Assembly: GCF_000328475.2 (NCBI RefSeq)
Contig: NC_026478.1
Coordinates: 2,108,001 to 2,172,000 of the forward strand
Reading direction: 5' to 3'
Source of the DNA: Mycosarcoma maydis
Lineage: Eukaryota > Basidiomycota > Ustilaginomycetes > Ustilaginales
Length of the DNA stretch: 64,000 bases
The notes under the pieces were generated by a model. The model saw nothing but the letters and a program-made list of their open reading frames with translations, was not told the DNA's origin and searched no databases. This document shows positions 42,349 to 52,909 of the stretch, piece after piece. The position numbers and the translations under genes are program-made. How positions within the stretch are numbered: the stretch's first letter is position 1; each line of letters starts with the position of its first letter.

Positions 42349-43042
42349 CAGTGCTCATGCTCAAGATGGCAAGACAAATCACGAATCGTGAATGGCTTCC
42401 ACGCTCTCAGCCGCCCAAGGCATGTATGTTTGAGATTTGGATCCAGATCGACGTCAACACTCACGACTCTCAGTTCAATCGTGAATCATGGTGGGGAGTC
42501 TGCCGACGTCGTGGACCCTGAGTTAGGTAACCTTTGCAATCACGATCGTAAAAATATACACCCGTGATACTAGATCGGTCTTGTTTCTAACTTATGTTAT
42601 CCTTCCATTCGTGACTCTTGTCGCAGATTCATTTCGAGGCAACGGAAGACAAGCATGGTGATCGCTTCGTCCGTGCATGCATACTTGTTCCGACACATGC
42701 GCCAACCAGATCTGGTTTCTGTTCTAGGCACATAGTAGAGACGTCCTCAGAGCAAGTCACGAGTCGCAAGTAAGCTTCATGCTTCTATCAACGACGAGGC
42801 GCGCAAATTTGCTCGGTGTAAGTGTTGCAGACGTAACATGTAAATCCGACTTTCTGTCCTCGTTCACACGTCAACGTAGTCACGAGTTAACTTAAATCAA
42901 GAATCACGAATCGTCCGCTTCGCGTCTGGAAGAACTGCCACAACGCAAGGGCCAACTTCGAAACACTCGTGACTGCTCATTCTTCTGCCTTTCTCTTGGC
43001 GAGCCACATCAGAATCACCACAGCTGATGAACCATCAACACG

Positions 43043-45163
43043 ATGCCCGCAGTCAAGCGAAAGGCCACAACATCGCCGGTTGTCTCTGAACAACCACGAG
43101 GTGAAGCGGCCATCGAAGCCGACCAGCCGCTCGACGACCTCATCGAAGCAGGACCGTCATCCCACAAACGCGCCAACGTCTCGGCATCTGTCTCACTTGA
43201 AAGCCTCGAGAGCAAACTAAGCCATCTGCCCCTCAACGTATTAGAACCCCTCTTACCACTTCAGAAGCAGCTTTGTCTTTCTACGCTCGTCGGTAGCCTT
43301 CCACCCGTGCCAACAGAGCCGACGCAATCGATAGCATCCACATCTACGCTTGCCCAAGACCAAGATGAGGATGCTGCGGTCTTCACCGACAAATTCAGTC
43401 ATGTTGACGCAAGTCTCACCCCCCAATTGCAGGCAGAAGCATGTGTAGGCTTAAAAGACGAGTGGCACATGCTTCATAGCATGCTTCACGCCACAGTCAA
43501 GTCGCAGGAGAGCAACAGCTGTTTGCTCATCGGTGCTTCGGGTTCCGGTAAATCCTTGCTGGTAGATTCGGTTCTTGATTCGATCTGCAAAAGCATAGGT
43601 GCAGATGCTCCATCTTCGAGCAACAGACCCTACTATCATGTTCATCTCGCAGGCACGCTTCAAACCAACGATCGTTCTGCGATGAAGGAGATGGCGCAAC
43701 AACTTATCGTGCAAGGCGCCTTCACCGAGCAAGATATTGGTGATGAAATCAACGTACCATCTTCGGATGACGACGAGGCAGATCAAACTCAGCTACCTAC
43801 TACATCGGCCACTGATCATGTCTTCGGAGGCGATGATCACAAAGGTGAAGATGAAAATCAAGATCAAGATGACCTCGAACATGAGGCGGCGCTGGCTGCC
43901 GCGGCGGCGAATGACGAACAGGCCGAAATCCAAAACGAGCTAGCAGGAGCCATTCTATCGTCGCTCAACAACATCATCGCCCATATCATCGCACTCCTCT
44001 CCAATACCGCTTCAACATCAGCAACCATTACTGACGCAAATCGCAGTTCCAAAGCCACAAGGAAACCTCTCATTATCACACTGGACGACTTTGACCTGTT
44101 TACCGCACGACCGAGGCAAGCCATGCTGTACTGCTTGCTGGACGCGGTACAGGCAGCGTCGTACGGTGCAGGTCTGGCTGTTGTCGGATTGACCGGTCGA
44201 GTAGATACGGTGGATTTGCTGGAAAAGAGGGTCAAGAGTCGATTCTCGCATCGAATCTTGCACGTGCGACCGCCAGCGACGTACGACGCATTCGAACGCA
44301 TCGTTCGCAACGCTCTGTCGTCGCTGTCGCCCAACTCAACGCAGGTATCCTCGATCTCACCAACCTACCTCGAAAGCTTCTCAGTAGCATGGAATTCCGA
44401 CATTGCCACCCTGTTCGCCAACCAACATTTTCGCGAAATCCTTCACGGGATTTATGAGCTGTCCAACGACATACGCATGATCTACCGAGTTCTCACACCC
44501 GCTATCTCATGCCTATCCATTCTCAACCCTGCCATCAACCTGCCCTTGGTCCTCTCCACAGCGGCAACAGAAGTGGGTCAAGGGATGATTCACATACTTC
44601 GCGACCTCACCGAACCCGAATTGGCACTCTTGATCGCTATCAAACATCTGCAAACACGCGACCGACAGGTGTTCAACTTTGAAATGTGTTTCGACGAACT
44701 TCGCAGATTCGCCGCTCGAGACGCGAGCGAACGGCAAGCAGCTTCCACCGGATCGCTTTGCACGGATGTCTCGGCAGAAGTCACAGCAACAGCAGTAGCA
44801 GCTGGCGCAATAGGCGCAGTAGGCGCAGTAGGATCGTTGAGCGGTTCGGCGGTGTCTACGCCCTTTTTTGCTGATCGCAAGTTGGCGTTGATGTCGTTCC
44901 ACACGCTGCTAAGTCTGGAGATTGTCCTGCCGGAGAATCACGTGTCGACGCTGACGATCAGCAATCCAGTTGCAAAGCCGAGTGCAAGCTCGAGCGTCAG
45001 TGGAAGTTCGACCGGGAGGGCGAATCAGAATACGGTGAGAAAGGAGTTTTGGAAAGTAAGGTGTATCTTGCCCCCGCAAGTGATTGTTGCTGCCGTCAAG
45101 GATAAGCAGCGTCAAGTGGCCGTCAGTTCCAGCCTTGTAAAGTGGGCTACCTCCCACGGCTAG
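43043..45163 (+). CDS. ORC4: ORC4, origin recognition complex subunit 4
   Basis: Orc4 is an AAA+ subunit of the complex that marks replication origins and loads MCM. The product has 706 residues. After a ~120-residue low-complexity N-terminus, the AAA+ domain carries Walker A GASGSGKS at about residues 164-171 and a Walker B-like LIITLDDFDLF near residues 344-354. An acidic, Ala-rich insertion (about residues 230-300, DDDEADQ...EDENQDQDD) separates them and is larger than in yeast or human Orc4. The block VVGLTGRVDTVDLLEKRVKSRFSHR is the family signature around sensor 1 and the arginine finger. A winged-helix C-terminal domain follows with an Ala/Gly run coded by GCAGTAGGC-like repeats. It lies 809 bp upstream of the co-oriented RFC subunit gene. 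Confidence 0.92.
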   Translation: MPAVKRKATTSPVVSEQPRGEAAIEADQPLDDLIEAGPSSHKRANVSASVSLESLESKLSHLPLNVLEPLLPLQKQLCLSTLVGSLPPVPTEPTQSIASTSTLAQDQDEDAAVFTDKFSHVDASLTPQLQAEACVGLKDEWHMLHSMLHATVKSQESNSCLLIGASGSGKSLLVDSVLDSICKSIGADAPSSSNRPYYHVHLAGTLQTNDRSAMKEMAQQLIVQGAFTEQDIGDEINVPSSDDDEADQTQLPTTSATDHVFGGDDHKGEDENQDQDDLEHEAALAAAAANDEQAEIQNELAGAILSSLNNIIAHIIALLSNTASTSATITDANRSSKATRKPLIITLDDFDLFTARPRQAMLYCLLDAVQAASYGAGLAVVGLTGRVDTVDLLEKRVKSRFSHRILHVRPPATYDAFERIVRNALSSLSPNSTQVSSISPTYLESFSVAWNSDIATLFANQHFREILHGIYELSNDIRMIYRVLTPAISCLSILNPAINLPLVLSTAATEVGQGMIHILRDLTEPELALLIAIKHLQTRDRQVFNFEMCFDELRRFAARDASERQAASTGSLCTDVSAEVTATAVAAGAIGAVGAVGSLSGSAVSTPFFADRKLALMSFHTLLSLEIVLPENHVSTLTISNPVAKPSASSSVSGSSTGRANQNTVRKEFWKVRCILPPQVIVAAVKDKQRQVAVSSSLVKWATSHG

Positions 45164-45305
45164 TTGCTGGGCATGCTCTTGACTTGCCTGTGCGGAATGC
45201 TAGCATGCCACGCTTCCACTTGCATCACCGCATCAGCCATGCACACGCACTTTGATCGATTCACACATGGTCACCCAGCGCATATCATCCCAGCATCAAA
45301 GCCGC

Positions 45306-45330
45306 ATTTGCATTTGCATTTGCATTCGCA
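45306..45330 (+). repeat. hexanucleotide TTTGCA short tandem repeat
   Basis: About four units of TTTGCA or TTCGCA just downstream of ORC4. Confidence 0.7.
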
Positions 45331-45689
45331 CTTTGCTGCGCACAGAGCAGGATCAGCCACGCCATTCACTCGCTGTGCGGTCACGAGCAAGCTCTGCAAT
45401 GTTGCAAGAGTGGAAACGGCAGACGGTTGTTGTAAGCGTGTCTAGCGACGAGGGAATTTGGGACAGTGCCGCACGCACGCCGCGCAGCGTTATTTGAGCT
45501 ATGAGTTCTGTGCTAAATTAGACAAGTTAATGAAATTCAACCGAAACGCCAGTCAGGTCACCAGTCACGAGTGTGTGTCAAGCACCACTTCGCGCCACTC
45601 AACGCGACACGCGACTGAGCAAGAAGACAACAGCATGCAACAGTCACACGTCGTAAGTCGTGAGTCGTGAGTCGCACTGTCCAAATTTG

Positions 45690-45710
45690 ATTCACGATTC
45701 ACGATTCACG
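45690..45710 (+). repeat. tandem array, 3 copies of ATTCACG
   Basis: Three perfect units followed by ATTG. Nearby 45656-45669 holds two units of the AGTCGTG version. Confidence 0.9.
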
Positions 45711-45972
45711 ATTGGCGCTGTGTGTGTGTGTTGCGCTTTAGTCAAGCAAACACGAAAGTTTGCCAGTCACGAGTTGCACCACGCCACGCTTTTCAGCTTG
45801 TCACATAGCTACCGACATCGTCATCTCCTACACACTCATTCGTCAGCAGCACCAGCGCGTCGTCCTCTGTGCTGAATTGCGAAGCTTGATCAAAGCCTGA
45901 TTCGAAAGTCGGCCGATTACGTTCGAGTGCCAGCCACTGCATTATCGGTCCACCAGCGCTTTCTCTGCCACA

Positions 45973-47004
45973 ATGACGGTATCGTCCGCATCGTCGACAG
46001 CTGCACCAGCTGCTTCCAACACCACAGGCTACGAGCTGCCATGGGTAGAAAAATACCGGCCGCTACGACTGGACGACGTGGTGGGGAATAAAGACACGAT
46101 TGATCGGCTCAAAGTGATTCAGAAGGACGGCAACTGTCCGCACCTGCTCATCTCGGGACTTCCCGGGATCGGCAAAACTACGTCGGTGCTCTGTCTTGCT
46201 CGTGCGCTGCTGGGCGAAGCATACAAAGAGGGTGTGCTCGAACTCAACGCTTCCGACGAACGAGGTGTCGATGTGGTTCGAAACAAGATCAAGACGTTTG
46301 CGCAAAAGAAAGTGTCGCTCCCACCCGGAAGGCATAAGATCATCATCCTCGACGAGGCGGATAGTATGACTCCTGCTGCGCAACAGGCGCTGCGAAGGAC
46401 CATGGAGATCTACTCGAATACTACCAGGTTCTGCTTCGCTTGCAATCAGAGCAACAAAATCATCGAACCCATCCAGTCGCGCTGTGCCATCTTACGGTAT
46501 GCAAAGGTTCGAGACGAACACATCTTGAAGAGGCTCTTGGAGATTTGCGAGATGGAAAACGTCGAGTACTCGGACGAAGGTCTGGCTGCGATCATCTTCA
46601 CCACCGAGGGCGATATGCGTCAGGCGATCAACAACCTTCAGTCTACCTGGACTGGCTTGGGTTTCGTTAGTCCAGACAACGTGTTCAAGGTATGCGACCA
46701 ACCGCATCCTTTCCTCATCCGATCGATCCTGCTCGCGTGTAAAGACGGCCATGTGGACGAAGCGCTGGAAAAGCTCGATGAAATTTCGAGCAAAGGCTAT
46801 GCCGCTGTAGACATCGTCACGACACTCTTCAGAGTAGTCAAGACGCTTGACGCCATTCCCGAAGCAACCAAGCTGGACTTTATCAAAGAAATCGGTTGGA
46901 CCCACATCAAGATCCTCGAAGGGGTCGCAACACTTGTCCAGTTGGGCGGCTTACTTGCCAGGCTATGCAAGCTCAGTATGCATCCCAACCAGTTCCAGGT
47001 GTGA
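45973..47004 (+). CDS. RFC4: replication factor C small subunit (human RFC2 / yeast Rfc4 ortholog)
   Basis: RFC loads the PCNA clamp onto primed DNA. The product has 343 residues. After a ~18-residue Ser/Ala tail comes the [11 protein letters not shown] box. Walker A is GLPGIGKTT (62-70), Walker B is IILDEAD (124-130), and the arginine-finger SRC motif is at 169-171 within IEPIQSRCA. Residues such as [33 protein letters not shown], and the late [16 protein letters not shown] match human RFC2 and yeast Rfc4 rather than the other small subunits. All catalytic motifs are intact and the length is normal. RFC nomenclature differs between species; I use the yeast symbol. Confidence 0.92.
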   Translation: MTVSSASSTAAPAASNTTGYELPWVEKYRPLRLDDVVGNKDTIDRLKVIQKDGNCPHLLISGLPGIGKTTSVLCLARALLGEAYKEGVLELNASDERGVDVVRNKIKTFAQKKVSLPPGRHKIIILDEADSMTPAAQQALRRTMEIYSNTTRFCFACNQSNKIIEPIQSRCAILRYAKVRDEHILKRLLEICEMENVEYSDEGLAAIIFTTEGDMRQAINNLQSTWTGLGFVSPDNVFKVCDQPHPFLIRSILLACKDGHVDEALEKLDEISSKGYAAVDIVTTLFRVVKTLDAIPEATKLDFIKEIGWTHIKILEGVATLVQLGGLLARLCKLSMHPNQFQV

Positions 47005-47372
47005 TCTCTGGATCGCTAACAACCCATCGTTTGCAGTTGATTCTGTCGATCGTCGTTTTGTACTTTTATCTCATCCATCAATTCCAGTCACGCCAGCCAT
47101 CAGCACAAATGTCTCGACCCATTCTTCACTTAACACAGACGGGTCCCAAACCGGACCGGACCGAACCGACAAGCTCGTAACGACGATTACAGCAAGAGTC
47201 GGTGAAGAAAGAAAGTCAAGACTCGACGGTGTGAAGGGGAAGAGTACAAGGAGAAAGCGAAAAAAAGACAAGCCGGTCGAGTCAAAGAGCAGCGCAGGAC
47301 TCATGGTATCAAAAGAGCAGACGGTAACGCGAGACAGAGCCAGTGGAGGAGAGGATGATTTCTGAAGAGCAT
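47005..47372. other. convergent intergenic region
   Basis: Lies between the RFC subunit gene and the surface protein gene and should hold both 3' UTRs. A short ACCGGACCGGACCGAACCGA repeat is near 47150. No gene seen. Confidence 0.5.
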
Positions 47373-49611
47373 CTAACCAGACCAGCGTTTCGAGTCGGCG
47401 AAAGGGTCGTGGCGAGACGACGAAGCGCGGTCGTAGTCGTAGTGATCTTGGTCAGCGGCTTCGGCACGTTGCAAGTCGGCGTAGGGCGAGTAGGGACGAC
47501 CGGCAGCACTGGTGCCTGCTGCATCCATGCCTCTGGCGGCACGGTTGTTGTAACCGGCGCTGGTGGATCCGTCGTAGTAGTTGACGTCGTAGGCGCCGTG
47601 TTCGTCGCTGAACGGCGTCACCGCACCACCGACAGCGATGGGCCCCGCCAAGTCGTCAACGTACATGCTGTCTGTAACGCGGTCAGCAGGAGCAAAGTGC
47701 TCGTCACCTTGACCAGCACGAGCCGAACCGTAGTTGCGCAAACGACCCGTACCGCGCGCAGAGCCGACAGCAGCAAACGATGCAACCTCCTCCATCGGAG
47801 GCTGAACGCCCGGAAAATCTGCCTCTTCCTCGGTAAGCGCGCTCATCGGTCGGCCACCTCGGTACGAATCGTAGCTGTCGCGACCAGATCGTTCGCGCGA
47901 AAGACCGTACGCTGCTCCGCCAACAGCGAGTGCAGCGCCACCGGCAGCCAAAGGTGGACCGCCAACCATGCTCCGGTGGTGATAGGTTTGTTCTACGGGT
48001 TGCAAACGCGGATCGTAGTGTTCGGCCTTGCGCTTGCGGATACGACGAATCACCGTCCATGCGATAGCAATCACAGCGACCGCAGCGGCAATAACTACGA
48101 TCGGGACAACCACCTTGGTGGTGCCGTCACTCCCGCTAGATGAGCCACTGCTGTTGGCGCGGTTAACGCCCGTAGCAGCAGCTGCACCAGTCGCACCAGT
48201 CGCACTGGTAGCCGAGCCGCCCAACGTCGCGGCTGCAGCACTAGCAGCCGCTCCGTTGATCGATTGAGACGCAGCTGCGGCAGACACGGCACTGGCAACA
48301 GCAGCTGACGCCGAAGCAGATGCGGCGGCGGCGCTGGCCGAGTTGACTCGGTCGCTGTTCGAAGAGGCGCCTGTTGCGCCAGCTGCTGCTGCCTGCTGTT
48401 GTTGCGCCGAGCCGCGGTTATCGCTGTTCGAGTTGGCGTTCGAGTTCTGGTTGGCCGTGTTATTGCTAGGGTTGTTGCTGTTGCTGTTGCTGTTGTTGTT
48501 GTTGTTATTGTTGTTGCTGCTGTTGTTGTTGGTAGTGGCAGATGAGGCCGAGCTGGGGCGACTGTTGTTGCTGCCTTGCGTGTTGCTCGCTGGCCGGCTG
48601 CTCGCAGGAGCAGGAGCAGGAGCAGAATTGTTCGAAGCAGCAGGCCTTGATGGCGCAGGAGCGTTGGATGATGCGGGTTGTGCATTATTGGATGGCGCCC
48701 GTGATGTGGATGCAGGAGGCGACGCGCTCGATGATGGCGGTGCTCCACCCCTGTCCTCCCCACCTGAAGCAGCCAGCAGTAGAGAATAGGTTTTATCGTG
48801 TCAGTATTGGTCGACTAGCGCAAACGGTGATGGAAGAGGGTAGCGAACGGACAGCGAGGGGAAATTGAGGCCCTGTCGAGCATCAACGGGGGGAAAGGGA
48901 ATGAAGGGATGGGGAATGGTGTGATGGAGACGGAGGGATTGAGAATGGAAAGGGGAGGGGAGACCAAGGAAGGAGAGAAGAATATTCACCAAAGACGTCT
49001 CCGATCAGACCACGACGATCTGTGGTGTCGATGGAATGGCGAAAGTTTATGATTGTAGGGAGTGCGTTGGAGTCGAAAGGGAGGGAAAGGAAGGACGGAA
49101 CGGAAGAGGAGGGAGAAGGAGCAAGAGGGAAGAGAAGGTTAGGATGAGGAGGGCGACGGGGACGGGAACGGGAACGGGAACGGGGAAAGGATGGAGAAGA
49201 GAGGAAAGGTTAGGATGGATGTGACCAAGAGGATGAGGATGGGTCTCATGATAGTTGCTCAGTGAAGTTGAATCGAAGTTGGAACGAGATGAATCAGACA
49301 GGCGACGTGTCTCGAGGATGCCTGTCTAAAGCTCCTCGTCGACTCCTCTCTTGCATGCAATACGTACCAAGATCTTTGCCGAGGCCACCGATGATGCCGC
49401 CTAGGCCATCAGAGATGGCGTGTATGAGGCGCTTTTGCACCTTGACCATGGACGGGTTTTGCTGGCGGTGAAAGTGTCGCTCCGCAAGGCTGCGGTGGGA
49501 GAGGAGGTGATGTGCGTGCGAAACATCTGCAGGCTGAAGAGAGGCAGCTGTACCGGTGATGGCCATGGCGGAAACGGCAGCCAGTGACGAAATTTTTTTG
49601 AGGCCAACCAT
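47373..49611 (-). CDS. single-pass cell-surface protein with Asn/Ser/Ala-rich ectodomain (2 exons)
   Basis: Exon 1 is 49368-49611 and exon 2 is 47373-48763; the 604-nt intron starts GTACGT and ends GCTTCAG. Both exons join in frame (244 + 1391 nt) to give 544 residues. Exon 1 encodes a signal peptide (MVGLKKISSLAAVSAMAITG...) and a His/Arg-rich segment with a possible Kex2-like KR site. Exon 2 starts with a Ser/Pro/Ala-rich region, then a polyasparagine/serine tract, then Ala/Ser repeats. One TM helix (VVVPIVVIAAAVAVIAIAWTVI, near residues 298-320) is followed by RRIRKRK and a ~220-residue Tyr/Asp/Ser-rich cytoplasmic tail. The architecture is that of Mid2/Wsc-like wall-stress sensors, but no WSC domain is present. 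The gene model is my inference from frame and splice sites. Confidence 0.65.
48478..48534 (-). repeat. trinucleotide (TTG)n tract coding polyasparagine
   Basis: A nearly pure TTG/TTA/CTG run on the plus strand, read as Asn and Ser in the surface protein. Confidence 0.8.
49158..49183 (+). repeat. (CGGGAA)n hexanucleotide repeat inside an intron
   Basis: Three to four units of CGGGAA in the proposed 604-nt intron of the surface protein gene, within a strongly purine-rich (plus strand) stretch at 48880-49220. Confidence 0.8.
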
Positions 49612-50168
49612 GTTTGAAAGGCGAAAAGTGTGGTGATCAAGGAGTGCTTGTTGGGTTTGATAGAGATTGTATGACGATGCGGTTGTCGAGTTCGGCCAGA
49701 GTTTCCAAATGAGTGTTGTCGTTATATTAAAAGGAGCGTGATCGGTCGAGAGAACAGCAAAGCTGTGAGGAAAGGGGGGCCGGAAGGGGAGAGTCGAGAA
49801 GGAAGGGGTGGAGATGGAGATGGTGGTCAGGATGGAGATTCGAGTGGCTAGATGACGAGGAGGACAAACGACAGATGCCAAACCAGGGGAGAGGATCGAC
49901 GGAGTGCATAAGGAAGCGAACCACGAGACAACCACGAATCGACAGCGTTAAGGCTGACACAAAACCGCTACGAAGGCTTAGACGGGAGGGTCCAAAATTG
50001 TCAGCCAACGCCAAAGCCGCATAGCGGCGGAGCGTCAACTCATGGCCTTGGCAGGTTTGGAGGGAGTGAGACTTGCGGGGCGGGGCGGGGCCAGCAGTGG
50101 CGGAAGGCGAGGAGAGGCGAGGCAAGGCAATGCGATAGAGTAAAAAGGCGAGGTGAGCAAGCGACATG

Positions 50169-50192
50169 CAAGAGCGAGAGCGAGAGCGAGAG
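50169..50192 (+). repeat. (GAGCGA)n hexanucleotide repeat
   Basis: Four units of GAGCGA, with no coding role seen. Confidence 0.8.
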
Positions 50193-51129
50193 CGGGTCTG
50201 AGTGTTTTGCAGTTCAATGTGAATCTGAGCAGGACCTTGCATGCATCATCAACATGTTCTTTAGGCGAGGGGTCTACAGCTGCATCAATGAGCACCGCAA
50301 ACTTCGGTTTTTCTGGCGTGCTCCAGTCCAGTCTCAGCTCGACACGGGCCCACGCCAGCCACATGTTGTATAGTCAGCTTCAGTACAGCGCAACAGGCCT
50401 GTCGTTGGCTACTGGCAGTCGCAGCTCGGACGTCGCACGCAGAAGAAAGCGGCGAGCTGCGTAGACGAACACGGCCTATGTTTGGCACTGGCGCGCGCAT
50501 TGGTGTAGCTACAAAATGACAAGGATCGATCGTTTGATCCACATGATTAATGTGCACCAGCTATGGCAGTGGAGGCGTTGCCTTGCCTTACCATGCTTGT
50601 GGGGAATCACGAAGCAAGTCACGAGTGCCAGCATAGTTAACAACATTCGACAAGGAACCGGTCGAATCGAGATGCATGCGGGCGTGTCGAGTGCGGCTCT
50701 TGGGCGGCAGTAGCACTCTCACAGACTCGCAGCAGCTTGGGCGTGAGCAGGTGCATTGCTCCGAAACAGGCGTGGGTGACCCTGTCGTTCTCTCGAGCAG
50801 CGTTCATTCGTGATTGATGAATGCCTTGTGGCATTCTGGTGGGTTGCACAGAATAGATCGACTATGTGCATTGCGTCGTCGACGGTGACCACAGTCACGC
50901 GCGCGCCATGCACCATTTCGAGAGCCGACGCGTGAGGACGATGCTACACACACGAGTCTTGAGTCGTGAGTGTCGGTTGCCTGTCACAGTGAGTCCAACA
51001 CGACAAGCGGGAAATTGCGCGCGTCGAGTTTGACGCCAGTTTGTGAGTGTCTTGTCTTAGCTTCATGTCGGAGTTGATTTCACTCTTGAAAAGAAAAAAA
51101 GAAGGAAACGGGCAGGTTCGGCTGGCACA

Positions 51130-51143
51130 GCTAGTTAACTAGC
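51130..51143. repeat. 14-bp perfect palindrome GCTAGTTAACTAGC
   Basis: Self-complementary over all 14 bases. It could be a dimer-binding site; nothing else in the context supports a role. Confidence 0.6.
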
Positions 51144-51824
51144 ATAAGTTAGCTGTCCAACTGAGTTTGTGCCTCGTTTGTCTTGGTTGGGCTCGCGATC
51201 GAGCTCGCTTGCGCCTCTGATCGGCCGCCCAACGTTGCGTTGGTTGCCTCAATCCTAGATGGCCGATCCTCCTTGCCAAAGACAAGAGGGTCGGGAGATG
51301 TCGAAGCCAGCTATGCATAATTGCGGATGACGAGCTTTGCCGCGTCAGTCCCCAGTGCAACAAAGTGATATGACGGGTAAGACGGGTTCAGATGTTAACA
51401 GGCTGTTCGTTGTCCTCTACTCTATCCTATCGAAAAAGAGGCGGAAAATTCGGGGATGCAAAAATACGTACAAAAAGCACACACGCTGTATAGCAAGTGA
51501 ATTTCCGTACCAGATGTTAGGCCATCTCAACCAATCTCCAAGTGTGAGATCGGCAACGTTGCCGCCGACAAGAGCGATGCACGACGCACAAGACCACTCA
51601 CTTGCACTGCGCAGTATGACGTCTCAATCTCGACCCGCACGAGCAGAACACAGAACTACACTATACAGTACGAGCAGAACTTGCAATTTGGACTCACGTT
51701 TGCACACAACCACCAGCAAGCTGCTGCCATATCAATAGTGACTCAGGCTCGGTAGTCACATACACGCTGCTGCGCACGGGTGTAGACGTTCCGAACGCTC
51801 ACTCAGGCGGTCGGTACGGCGCTC

Positions 51825-52619
51825 ATGCCAAATCCAGGCACGCCAGAGTCGAAGCCGAACAGCAATGGACGTCAACCCACGACGGAGCTATCGACGGGAC
51901 TGTGGCTACTCAAGCATACTCAGGCGATCGTGACCACGGCGACGGCAATCAGCATCCTGCATCTGCGCACATGTCATGTGCTTTACTTCACCGTTGGCAG
52001 CCTGGCCACCAGCTTCACCGCCAAGGGTCTAAAAAAGATGATCAAACAACCTCGTCCGCCAGGATCTAGAGTGAAAAAGTCAAGCGGAATGCCCTCGACA
52101 CACAGCGCGTAGGTTTCAAGTCAAACCATAAAATGCGAGCAAAGGGCACCACCCGATACTGATCTTCTTTGCCAGTCTCGCGTCTACAGAACCATCTCGT
52201 TCATGGGAGCCTACATTCTGCTTTCGTCGCTATATCTGCCCCTGCATCCGTCACTGTCGCTGGGCTCTGGCTCTAGTACACTACAAGCGTCAGCAGTGCT
52301 GGATAGTATGACACGTATCTGGATTGGACTGGTGGGGGTGGTAGTGCCCGTACTGGTCATGTGGTCGCGTGTGCGACTGGGTGTTCATACGCCTGCACAG
52401 ACTCTAGCGGGCTCTGCTCTCGGCGTTGCCAACGCATGCTTCTGGTTTACCGCATGGAACGGTGTACAGTGGCTGTTTAGCGACAACTCAACGCTCAACC
52501 GCAACCGCGTCGCATCGACGTCGATTCTGCGCGATGGCCTCAAGCACACACTCGGCGTTCGAGTGGACGTGCTAATCACCCACACTGAGGCTCTCCTTGC
52601 GAGAGCCACAGGTTGGTAG
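51825..52619 (+). CDS. PAP2-family lipid phosphatase, dolichyl-diphosphatase-like (2 exons)
   Basis: Exon 1 is 51825-52108 and exon 2 is 52190-52619; the 81-nt intron starts GTAGGT and ends CTACAG. Splicing gives 237 residues, joining PSTHSA to TISFMGAY in frame. The first AG (ending at 52175) would shift the frame, so the second is used. All three PAP2 motifs are present: KKMIKQPRP (K-x6-RP), PSTH, and SRVRLGVHTPAQ (SR-x5-H-x3-Q). The final Gln in place of the more usual Asp resembles Cax4/DOLPP1 dolichyl-diphosphatases, which recycle dolichyl phosphate in the ER lumen. Five to six hydrophobic segments fit a small multi-pass enzyme. Another lipid diphosphate is possible as substrate. Confidence 0.82.
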
Positions 52620-52873
52620 ACAAATGTTTCACTCCCCAGCGCGAATAGAGCATCCGACTCCCTCGAGCTCTACACCTACTTACTGCACGCCAACACTGTT
52701 TCAGCACGGAGCTCGAGTACCCGTACCGATCTGCAAGCATCAATACTGTAGTCATTATAACAGAGAGCCAGACAGTCACCGAGGTCGATGTCAGACGAAG
52801 TGGTGCCGTCTCACGTCTTCCGTGTTCAAGGCAATGATATGTTAGACCGGAGCTTCAATTGCTTATCGATTCC

Positions 52874-52909
52874 TGAATCGTGAATCGTGAATCGTGAATC
52901 ACGAATCAC
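52874..52909 (-). repeat. heptamer array, 3 TGAATCG units then inverted unit
   Basis: Three TGAATCG units (ATTCACG type on the minus strand) followed by TGAATCACGAATCAC, so the orientation flips within the array. Confidence 0.9.

Larger units (their letters stand above)
39423..43042. other. 3.6-kb gene-poor region with heptamer repeats
   Basis: The part next to 39423 is the likely promoter and leader of the large membrane protein gene. It carries a purine-rich (GGAAA)n tract at about 40134-40160. No coding sequence is convincing; the longest frame, 40013-40597 plus, is a purine-rich Lys/Arg/Glu translation of this leader. Heptamer copies are dense from 40902 to 42910. Confidence 0.5.
45164..45972. 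other. intergenic region with heptamer copies
   Basis: Between ORC4 and the RFC gene. Contains a short TTTGCA repeat at 45306-45330, heptamer variants near 45572, 45656-45669 and 45763, and a three-copy array at 45690-45710. No gene seen. Confidence 0.5.
49612..51824. other. 2.2-kb gene-poor region
   Basis: The first ~200 bp are the leader of the surface protein gene. A (GAGCGA)n run lies at about 50169-50192, and heptamer variants near 50619, 50808 and 50963. A 14-bp perfect palindrome is at 51130-51143. Open frames here are short and unconvincing. Confidence 0.5.
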
